This document shows positions 21,761 through 28,228 of a stretch of 28,228 nt of DNA, piece after piece. Position 1 is the stretch's first letter; each line of letters begins with the position of its first letter. The position numbers were made by a program, and so were the translations under genes. Source of the stretch: Burkholderiales bacterium (lineage in GTDB: Bacteria > Pseudomonadota > Gammaproteobacteria > Burkholderiales > Casimicrobiaceae); contig JAIRPA010000213.1 in NCBI GenBank assembly GCA_031257235.1, positions 1-28,228 on the forward strand, given 5' to 3'. The notes beneath the pieces are model-generated. The model did no database searches, had not been told where the DNA came from, and was given only the letters and a program-made list of their open reading frames with translations.

Positions 21761-22675
21761 ATGCTTACCTTTCAAAAACTTATTTTGACCTTGCAAAATT
21801 ATTGGGCGGAACGCGGTTGCGCCCTTTTACAGCCCTACGATATGGAAGTCGGCGCCGGCACTTCCCACACGGCGACCTTTTTACGCGCGCTGGGTCCCGA
21901 GCCGTGGCGCGCGGCGTATGTTCAGCCGTCGCGTCGTCCCAAAGACGGACGATACGGAGAAAACCCCAATCGGTTACAACATTATTATCAATTCCAAGTG
22001 GTGTTAAAGCCCGCGCCCGCCGATATTTTGGAGCTTTATTTGGGGTCGTTGAAAGCCTTAGGCTTTGATTTGCAAAAAAACGACGTTCGCTTCGTGGAAG
22101 ACGATTGGGAAAACCCCACCTTAGGCGCGTGGGGATTGGGTTGGGAAGTCTGGTTAAACGGCATGGAAGTCACACAATTTACGTATTTCCAACAAGTCGG
22201 CGGGATGGATTGCAATCCGATCACCGGAGAGATTACGTATGGGTTGGAACGTTTGGCGATGTATCTGCAAGGCAAAGAAAACGTCTTTGATTTGGTTTGG
22301 ACGATGAGTGAAGAAAACGGCAAGCCGCGAACCCTGACTTACCGCGATGTCTATCATCAAAACGAGGTTGAACAATCGCGTTATAACTTTGAAGTCTCCG
22401 ATGTTCAAAAATTGTTGACGATGTTTTCGTTTTTTGAGACGGATGCGAAACGTTTGCTGGAAGCGCAATTGCCCTTGCCGGGTTATGAGATGATTTTAAA
22501 AGCCGCGCACACGTTTAATCTTTTAGACGCGCACGGCGCGATCTCGGTGACGGAACGTGCCCAATACATTGCGCGGATTCGCGCGTTGAGCAAAATGGTG
22601 GCACAAACCTATGTGGCGTCGCGCGAGGCGTTGAATTATCCGATGTTGCCCGATGAATATCGTCGCGCCGCTTAA
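21761..22675 (+). CDS. glyQ: Glycyl-tRNA synthetase alpha subunit
   Basis: A 304-residue catalytic subunit of the bacterial alpha2beta2 glycyl-tRNA synthetase, which charges tRNA-Gly. The sequence is highly conserved: FQKLILTLQNYWAERGC near the start, QPYDMEVGAGTSHTATFLR, and PSRRPKDGRYGENPNRLQHY around 60-80. The active-site segments WEVWLNGMEVTQFTYFQQ and GEITYGLERLAMY follow. Length is normal. The Shine-Dalgarno before the ATG at 21761 is weak. It is followed by glyS after 27 bp. Confidence 0.97.
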   Translation: MLTFQKLILTLQNYWAERGCALLQPYDMEVGAGTSHTATFLRALGPEPWRAAYVQPSRRPKDGRYGENPNRLQHYYQFQVVLKPAPADILELYLGSLKALGFDLQKNDVRFVEDDWENPTLGAWGLGWEVWLNGMEVTQFTYFQQVGGMDCNPITGEITYGLERLAMYLQGKENVFDLVWTMSEENGKPRTLTYRDVYHQNEVEQSRYNFEVSDVQKLLTMFSFFETDAKRLLEAQLPLPGYEMILKAAHTFNLLDAHGAISVTERAQYIARIRALSKMVAQTYVASREALNYPMLPDEYRRAA

Positions 22676-22702
22676 ATAGGGTCACGAATACTTATATGAA
22701 TC

Positions 22703-24871
22703 ATGTCAGAGACTAAAATGTCAGATACGCTTTTACTGGAATTACTCACCGAAGAATTGCCGCCCAAAGCCTTGAAGCGCTTGGGCGTGGCGTTTGCCGA
22801 TTTGTTTTGTGAGTCTTTAAACGCGCAAGGTTTTCTTACCGCACAAAGTCAACATCAAGGGTTTGCCACGCCGCGTCGTTTGGCGGTTTCGGTCAGCCGT
22901 GTGTTGCCTTCCACCGAAGATAAAAAAGAGCGCGTCAAAATTTTACCGGTGTCGATTGCTTTTGATGCCGACGGCGCGCCGACAACTCCTTTGAAAAGAA
23001 AGCTCGTGTCTTTGGGGCTTCCCGAAACCGTCATTCCCAACTTAATCAAAGAAAGCGACGGCAAGGCAGAAACGCTTTACTATGATCGGATGCAAGCCGG
23101 CATTCCCTTATCCGTCGGCGCGCAGGTGGCGTTGGATAAAGCGATTGCCGCGTTGCCGATTCCCAAAGTGATGCGCTACGCCCCTAAAAACGGTTATTAC
23201 AATGATGTGAGTTTTGTGCGTCCCGCGCATCGTTTAACGGCTTTATATGGGAAAGAGCTATTGCCGCTTCGCGCTTTGGGGTTGGAAGCGGATCGGGTGA
23301 GTGAAGGGCATCGTTTTTTATCACGGTCTTTGACGATCGTTTTCAATCACGCGGAAGAATACGAAAAACGGTTACGCGACGAAGGGTGTGTGATGGCATC
23401 CTTTGATCAACGTCGTCAAGCCATCGTGCAAGCCTTGAACGAAGCGGCGGGCGAAGATAAAGTGATTGCGCCGGACGCGCTTTTGGATGAAGTGACGGCA
23501 TTGGTCGAGTCTCCGACGATTTATCGCGGCGCGTTTGATGCCGCGTTTTTGGAAGTCCCGCAAGAATGTTTGATATTGACCATGCAGCAAAATCAAAAGT
23601 ATTTTGCGTTGACGAACCGTGAAGGGAAATTGGTGGAGCGGTTTTTGTTGGTCTCCAACATCAAAACCGACACGCCGCAAACCATCATCGGCGGGAATGA
23701 ACGGGTTTTGCGCGCACGGTTATCGGACGCGCGTTTCTTTTATCAACAAGACGCCAAAACCAAACTGGTGGATCGTGTCCATCAATTAAATTCAATCATC
23801 TACTTTAAGGGCTTGGGGTCACAAAAAGATCGTGTGGACAGAATGGCGCGAATTGCCGCTTCCTTGGCCAATGCCCTTCACGCAAACGCTCAAATTGCCG
23901 CGCGCATCGCCCTTTTGGCAAAAGCCGATTTAACCACTGACATGGTCGGCGAGTTTCCCGAATTGCAGGGCATCATGGGGCGGTATTACGCCCATCTTGA
24001 CGGCGAACCCAACGCTGTCTCACAAGGCATTGAAGAACATTATTTGCCGCGTTTTTCGGGAGACAAATTACCGACATCAAGGGAGAGTTTAGCCACGGCA
24101 TTAGCCGACAAACTCGAAACGATGGTGGGGATGTTTGCGCTGGGTCAGGTGCCGACCGGTGACAAAGACCCCTTTGGATTGCGTCGCGCCGCCATCGGCA
24201 TTTTAAGAATGCTGATCGAACATGCGTTGCCCTTGCCCTTGTCGGTTGCCCTAAAAACCGCGCAAAGCGAGTTGGCTTCGTTGAACCTGACCGTCACGGA
24301 CAAAAAAGGCGTGTCGAAGCCGGTGGATTGGAAGGCAACGGAATCATCGTTAAAACATTTCTTTTACGATCGTTTGCGCGGATTACTCAAAGACGAAGGC
24401 GCGACCCCTGCCATGATCGACGCGCTGACGGAAAACGCGCCCGATGATATCAGCTCCATTCCCGCAAGGCTTGCCGCGTTGCGGGCGTTTGTGGCGTTGC
24501 CCGAAGCCGGCGCTTTGGCGGCTGCCAATAAGCGTATTGTCAATATATTAAAGAAAGCCGAAGAAGGCAAAGACGATGTCACTCTGATGTCCGCGCCTAA
24601 GCCTGAGCTTTTTTCGGATGATGCCGAACGCGCGCTGGATGCTTTATTTAGAGAGAAAATCACGCCGGAAGTCCATCGTGCCATGGACACCCAAGACTAC
24701 ACGCGCGCGCTCACCGTATTGGCTTCGGCAAAAGAAGCCATTGATACTTTCTTTGATCAGGTGATGGTGATGGATGAAAACCAAGACATTCGCGCCAATC
24801 GTTTGGCGTTGTTAAGATCGTTGAGCGTCACCATGAATCAGGTGGCGGAAATCTCTGCGTTGTCGCTTTGA
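22703..24871 (+). CDS. glyS: Glycyl-tRNA synthetase beta subunit
   Basis: A 722-residue partner of GlyQ that binds tRNA-Gly; both subunits are needed for aminoacylation. The N-terminal motif LLLELLTEELPPKALKRL, the central GHRFLSRS, QECLILTMQQNQKYF and RVLRARLSDARFFYQQD, the HD-like region TDMVGEFPELQGIMGRYYA, and DKDPFGLRRAA are all family hallmarks. The C-terminus carries the anticodon-binding-like domain. There are two in-frame Met codons, at 22703 and 22718; most family members begin close to the second, and neither has a strong ribosome site. It is in a transcription unit with glyQ and probably gmhB. Confidence 0.95.
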   Translation: MSETKMSDTLLLELLTEELPPKALKRLGVAFADLFCESLNAQGFLTAQSQHQGFATPRRLAVSVSRVLPSTEDKKERVKILPVSIAFDADGAPTTPLKRKLVSLGLPETVIPNLIKESDGKAETLYYDRMQAGIPLSVGAQVALDKAIAALPIPKVMRYAPKNGYYNDVSFVRPAHRLTALYGKELLPLRALGLEADRVSEGHRFLSRSLTIVFNHAEEYEKRLRDEGCVMASFDQRRQAIVQALNEAAGEDKVIAPDALLDEVTALVESPTIYRGAFDAAFLEVPQECLILTMQQNQKYFALTNREGKLVERFLLVSNIKTDTPQTIIGGNERVLRARLSDARFFYQQDAKTKLVDRVHQLNSIIYFKGLGSQKDRVDRMARIAASLANALHANAQIAARIALLAKADLTTDMVGEFPELQGIMGRYYAHLDGEPNAVSQGIEEHYLPRFSGDKLPTSRESLATALADKLETMVGMFALGQVPTGDKDPFGLRRAAIGILRMLIEHALPLPLSVALKTAQSELASLNLTVTDKKGVSKPVDWKATESSLKHFFYDRLRGLLKDEGATPAMIDALTENAPDDISSIPARLAALRAFVALPEAGALAAANKRIVNILKKAEEGKDDVTLMSAPKPELFSDDAERALDALFREKITPEVHRAMDTQDYTRALTVLASAKEAIDTFFDQVMVMDENQDIRANRLALLRSLSVTMNQVAEISALSL

Positions 24872-24911
24872 CATGAGTGAGGATTAGATTGATAGATAGA
24901 TTGATGAAATC

Positions 24912-25502
24912 ATGATGATTGAAATGAACCCGGAGATCATCTCTTCCGCCGCGGCGCGTCCCAAAATCATTATTTTGGATCGGGACGGCGTGATTAACTA
25001 TGATAGCGATACCTTCATTAAAACGCCTGATGAATGGAAGCCGATTCCGGGCAGTCTTGAGGCGATCGCGCAATTGAACGCCGCCGGTTATCACGTGGTG
25101 GTGGCCAGCAATCAGTCCGGGATAGAGCGGGGGCTGTTTGATACACAAACCTTGTTGGCGATCCACGCAAAGATGCACCAGGCGTTGAATCAATTTGGCG
25201 GAAAGATCGACGCTATCTTTTATTGTCCGCACACCGATCGCGCCGAATGTGATTGTCGCAAGCCCAAGCCCGGCATGTTGCGTGAGATCGAGTCGCGCTT
25301 TCACATCACGCTGGATAACGTGCCGTGTGTGGGGGATTCTCTAAGAGACTTACAAGCGGCAAGCGTGGTCAACGCCTTGCCGGTGTTGGTGCGCACCGGC
25401 AAAGGAGAGCAAACGGCGCAATCGGAGCATCTGCCGCCGCACACGCAAATTTTTGCCAACTTAGCCGGGGTTGCCGCGTTCTTTTTGGGTCGTACCGGTT
25501 GA
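24912..25502 (+). CDS. gmhB: D-glycero-beta-D-manno-heptose-1,7-bisphosphate 7-phosphatase
   Basis: A 196-residue HAD-family phosphatase that removes the 7-phosphate in ADP-heptose synthesis for the LPS inner core. The nucleophile and acid/base pair is Asp23 and Asp25 in ILDRDGVINYDSD. SNQSGIERG at 66-74 is motif II. A zinc site is formed by Cys105, His107, Cys113 and Cys115 (CPHTDRAECDCRKPKPGM), which is specific to GmhB among HAD enzymes. VGDSLRDLQAA holds the magnesium-binding motif. Three Met codons (24912, 24915, 24924) compete for the start. It lies in the betaproteobacterial order glyS-gmhB-plsC, and plsC begins one base after its stop. Confidence 0.93.
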   Translation: MMIEMNPEIISSAAARPKIIILDRDGVINYDSDTFIKTPDEWKPIPGSLEAIAQLNAAGYHVVVASNQSGIERGLFDTQTLLAIHAKMHQALNQFGGKIDAIFYCPHTDRAECDCRKPKPGMLREIESRFHITLDNVPCVGDSLRDLQAASVVNALPVLVRTGKGEQTAQSEHLPPHTQIFANLAGVAAFFLGRTG

Positions 25503-25503
25503 T

Positions 25504-26241
25504 ATGTCTGCGTTGCGTTCATTTTTCGGGTCGATCCTTTTTGCGATTTTTCAGGCATTCGTGACGGTGATTTTTGTTTTTACCGCACTCTTGTTTTTCT
25601 GGGCAGACCCGATCAAACGTTATCCTTATTTACTTGCCTGGCCCCATTTGAATCTTTGGGGCGCGCGCGTGTTTTGTGGGATTCGTCATCGGGTGATCGG
25701 CAAAGAAAACATCCCGAATGCCGCCACGCCGCACATTGTATTGTCTAAGCACAGCTCAACGTGGGATGTATGTTCATTGCCGATTGTGATGCCGCGTCCT
25801 TTATGTTTTGTCGCCAAACGGGAATTATTATGGATACCCGTGTTTGGGTGGGGGTTCAAGCTCATCAAGCCGATCACCATCAACCGAAAAGCGGGTAGGG
25901 AAGCCTTACAACAAATGCGTCTCCAAGGCAGGCAACGTTTGAGTGAAGGCTTTTGGATTATTATTTTTCCCGAAGGCACGCGCGTGTTGCCGAATCAAAA
26001 AGTTCCTTATAAAACCGGCGGCGCGCATTTGGCGTGTGATTTAAACGTGCCGATTATCCCCGTGGCGCACAACGCGGGTTATTTTTGGCCTCGCGGTTTT
26101 TTAGGGAAACGCGCAGGGGAGATTACCCTTTCCATCGGTGCGCCGATTGATCCTGCCGGACGAGACGCCAAAACGGTCACGCGCGAGGTGGAAGCGTGGA
26201 TCGAAGCCGAAACCGCGCGGTTGGTCGCCGGCAAAAATTAA
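25504..26241 (+). CDS. plsC: 1-acyl-sn-glycerol-3-phosphate acyltransferase
   Basis: A 245-residue inner-membrane acyltransferase that adds the second acyl chain to form phosphatidic acid. A long hydrophobic N-terminal helix (about 8-33) anchors it. The catalytic HX4D is HSSTWD at 83-88, followed by FVAKRELLWIPVFGWG (block II), and FPEGTR at 155-160 (block III). VPIIPVAHNAG is block IV. I use the ATG at 25504, one base after the gmhB stop; an upstream frame start at 25471 lies inside gmhB. Translational coupling with gmhB is likely. The family also includes LPS and ornithine-lipid acyltransferases, so the exact acceptor is not proven. Confidence 0.9.
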   Translation: MSALRSFFGSILFAIFQAFVTVIFVFTALLFFWADPIKRYPYLLAWPHLNLWGARVFCGIRHRVIGKENIPNAATPHIVLSKHSSTWDVCSLPIVMPRPLCFVAKRELLWIPVFGWGFKLIKPITINRKAGREALQQMRLQGRQRLSEGFWIIIFPEGTRVLPNQKVPYKTGGAHLACDLNVPIIPVAHNAGYFWPRGFLGKRAGEITLSIGAPIDPAGRDAKTVTREVEAWIEAETARLVAGKN

Positions 26242-26310
26242 ACGTTCACGTTCCGGCGTTCTTTGTCGTCGTTTTTACTTTTCACCGATCACGATCCATG
26301 AAAGCATGAA

Positions 26311-26913
26311 ATGCAGCAATTATTTCCAAAACTTGTATTAGCCTCGCACAATCCGGGCAAATGCCGCGAGTTCACGCAATTGTTGTCCCCGCTGGGGATC
26401 ATGGTGATCTCGCAAGGGAGCTTGAATATCTCGGAAGCCGAAGAGCCCCACGCGACCTTTGTGGAAAACGCCTTGGCAAAGGCGCGTCACGCCAGTCGAC
26501 ATTCCGGCTTGCCCGCACTCTCCGATGATTCGGGACTTTGCGTATCCGCCTTGGGCGACCAACCCGGCGTAATGAGCGCGCGTTATGCGGGGGAGCCCAG
26601 ATCAGATGAACGCAACAATCAATTACTGATCCGATCCTTACAACCGCACGTTAATCGTCGCGCGCGCTATTTTTGCGCTTTGGTATTAACACGCCACGCC
26701 GATGATCCGATGCCGATCATCGCGTGTGGATCATGGGCGGGAACGATCATCGACACGCCGCGCGGTCACAATGGCTTTGGCTATGATCCGTATTTTCTGA
26801 CCGATACCGGCAAGACGGCGGCAGAATTAAGTGCAGAAGAAAAAAACGCCTTGTCCCACCGCGGTCAGGCGTTGGTGTCCCTTTTCACCCAATTGAGCAT
26901 GTGGCAAAAATAG
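26311..26913 (+). CDS. rdgB: XTP/dITP pyrophosphatase (RdgB/HAM1 family)
   Basis: A 200-residue house-cleaning enzyme that hydrolyses dITP, ITP and XTP to monophosphates, keeping deaminated purines out of DNA and RNA. Motifs: VLASHNPGK at 9-17 binds the triphosphate; EEPHATFVENALAKARHA is the signature helix at 44-61; LSDDSGLCVSAL with Asp72-Asp73; PGVMSARYAG at 85-94; GHNGFGYDPYF at 152-162; and LSHRGQAL at 181-188. Full-length, starting at the ATG at 26311. It is followed 60 bp later by hemW, the common betaproteobacterial neighbour, though rph is not next to it here. Confidence 0.94.
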   Translation: MQQLFPKLVLASHNPGKCREFTQLLSPLGIMVISQGSLNISEAEEPHATFVENALAKARHASRHSGLPALSDDSGLCVSALGDQPGVMSARYAGEPRSDERNNQLLIRSLQPHVNRRARYFCALVLTRHADDPMPIIACGSWAGTIIDTPRGHNGFGYDPYFLTDTGKTAAELSAEEKNALSHRGQALVSLFTQLSMWQK

Positions 26914-26973
26914 CCAATGGTGATGGTCAAAGTCACGAGTCCATTTTTTTGACGACGCCCAATCTTATTTCTC

Positions 26974-28122
26974 ATGCCCAACCTGCCTTTATCTTTATAC
27001 ATTCATCTTCCCTGGTGCGCGAAGAAGTGTCCATATTGTGATTTCAATTCTTATTCGTTAAATCATCAAACCCTCCCGGATAAAGACTATCTTGACGCAC
27101 TGTTTTTTGATTTAGACCGGTCGGCAGAAGGGGAGCGGCGACCGTTGATGAGTATTTTTATCGGAGGGGGCACCCCCAATTTATTTTCACCTCAGGCCAT
27201 CGGCAACCTCCTTTTAAAGGTGGCGCGGACATTTAATCTTGCCGATCATTGTGAAATTACCATGGAGGCCAATCCGGGCGCGTCATCGCATCATTTATGG
27301 AAGGAATATCAATCGGCAGGGGTGAATCGTTTATCGTTGGGGGTACAAAGTTTTGACGATGCCTTTTTACGCGCGCTTCAACGCATTCATCACCGGCAAG
27401 AGGCGATGGAGTCCGCAAGCGCGGCTGCCCGCGTTTTTGATCGTGTGAATTTGGATTTAATGTTTGGATTGCCGAATCAAACATTATCGGATGTCAGTTT
27501 AATGTTGGATCAAGTATTATCGCTTCCAATATCGCATTTATCCATGTATCAATTGACCTTAGAGCCCCAAACTTCTTTTTATGCTCATCCGCCCAAGTTT
27601 TTGCCCGATGATGATGATCTTGCGCGGATGTATGAAATGATCGAGGATCGTTTGACGGGCGAAGGGTTTCATCATTATGAAGTGTCGGCATTCGCACGCG
27701 CGGGGGAAGCGTGTCGGCACAACATGAACTATTGGCAGTTTGGCGATTATTTAGGGATTGGCGCGGGCGCGCACGGGAAAATCACGCGCGATCGTATCAT
27801 CACGCGCGAGGCGCGGATCAAAAACCCGCAACGTTATATTCATGCCGCGCGCGCTCGAACCTCACTGATTGAAGAAACGCGCGTGGTGACGGACGACGCT
27901 TTAGGGTTTGAGTTTATGTTAAACGCGCTGCGTTTGACCCACGGGGTGCCGCGTTCATTGTTTTACGAGCGCACCTTACGTGATCCGATGATTTTCAATG
28001 AGGCACTCAATCAGGCGATTGCCCGCGGGTTGATTTCAAATGATCCCGATCGTTTTGTGGCCACTCATCAAGGGTTCCAATTTTTAAACGAGACCTTACA
28101 AGTATTTTTAGCAACTAATTAG
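26974..28122 (+). CDS. hemW: Radical SAM haem chaperone HemW (HemN-like)
   Basis: A 382-residue radical SAM protein. Cys15, Cys19 and Cys22 in HLPWCAKKCPYCDFNSYS bind the [4Fe-4S] cluster that cleaves SAM. IFIGGGTPNLF (62-72) and EANPG follow, then NRLSLGVQSFDD and LMFGLPNQT. A HemN C-terminal domain ends the protein. The short N-terminus, lacking the extra region of true coproporphyrinogen dehydrogenase HemN, and the pairing with rdgB point to HemW, which binds and transfers haem to respiratory enzymes. The stop TAG shares its last base with the palindrome that follows. Confidence 0.92.
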   Translation: MPNLPLSLYIHLPWCAKKCPYCDFNSYSLNHQTLPDKDYLDALFFDLDRSAEGERRPLMSIFIGGGTPNLFSPQAIGNLLLKVARTFNLADHCEITMEANPGASSHHLWKEYQSAGVNRLSLGVQSFDDAFLRALQRIHHRQEAMESASAAARVFDRVNLDLMFGLPNQTLSDVSLMLDQVLSLPISHLSMYQLTLEPQTSFYAHPPKFLPDDDDLARMYEMIEDRLTGEGFHHYEVSAFARAGEACRHNMNYWQFGDYLGIGAGAHGKITRDRIITREARIKNPQRYIHAARARTSLIEETRVVTDDALGFEFMLNALRLTHGVPRSLFYERTLRDPMIFNEALNQAIARGLISNDPDRFVATHQGFQFLNETLQVFLATN

Positions 28123-28146
28123 CGACAGGCATTCATGCCTGTCGCT
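28121..28146. terminator. Perfect hairpin directly after hemW
   Basis: AGCGACAGGCA (28121-28131), loop TTCA, TGCCTGTCGCT (28136-28146). No T tract follows, so termination is uncertain. It is the first of three neighbouring hairpins at the window end. Confidence 0.45.
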
Positions 28147-28154
28147 GTGAACGA

Positions 28155-28222
28155 ACTTGGAAGGGGTTTGCACCCCTCCCAAGTAGCTACGGTCGAAACC
28201 CCGGACTTCCAGGCCGGGGTTC
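28155..28222. repeat. Two further stem-loops at the window edge, possibly mobile-element end
   Basis: CTTGGAAGGGGT (28158-28169) faces ACCCCTCCCAAG (28174-28185) with one mismatch. AACCCCGG (28196-28203) then pairs with CCGGGGTT (28213-28220). A GC-rich hairpin at a gene-free end preceded by TAGCTACGGTCGAAA resembles the 3' structures next to IS200/IS605-type tnpB genes. No transposase is visible, and the element, if any, runs past the window. Confidence 0.35.
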
Positions 28223-28228
28223 CGGCCT

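Overview
The window looks like a chromosomal segment of a Gram-negative betaproteobacterium, probably Burkholderiales-like. That placement rests on gene order and is an inference: DUF971-ubiE, nadK followed by recN, glyQ-glyS-gmhB-plsC and rdgB-hemW are arrangements familiar from that class. An outer membrane is implied by GmhB (heptose for LPS), a MltA lipoprotein and a Tat-exported molybdoenzyme. No rRNA, tRNA, CRISPR, phage or transposase gene was seen.

Layout. 1-2928 (minus): dctA, its terminator, rlmB and the 5' part of an M20 amidohydrolase cut by the window start. 3488-7321 (plus): a three-gene polysulfide/thiosulfate reductase-type operon, psrABC. 7631-8708 (plus): DUF971 gene overlapping ubiE. 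9042-10712: a decayed gene remnant, then a solitary SsuD-like flavin monooxygenase with altered active-site residues. 11182-12750: catalase. 12885-14069: mltA. 14532-16955: CobD/CbiB(AmpE)-like membrane protein and rarA. 17259-21320 (minus): ansB, recN and nadK. 21761-28122 (plus): glyQ, glyS, gmhB, plsC, rdgB and hemW, all closely spaced.

The genes are mostly housekeeping (rRNA methylation, translation, DNA repair, quinone, haem, NADP, LPS and phospholipid synthesis). They are joined by an anaerobic sulfur/menaquinone-type respiratory module (psrABC, with ubiE for quinone and hemW for haem), C4-dicarboxylate and asparagine use (dctA, ansB), and peroxide defence (katA).

The most unusual content is between genes. 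From about 3.3 to 21.7 kb, most intergenic gaps carry a composite repeat family, roughly 2 kb in total. Its parts are: (A) a palindrome of the GGCAAAAAGTA or CCCAAAAGTA type; (B) a GC-core hairpin with A6 upstream and T6 downstream, like a two-way terminator, whose stem varies with compensating changes; (C) REP-like hairpins; and (D) tandem 7-bp repeats of the CTGATYC type. Several copies read A-B-core-B'-A', a small non-coding element with inverted ends. Copies start 0-20 bp after stop codons, and in mltA and recN they supply the last codons and the stop. The family is absent from the glyQ-hemW half.
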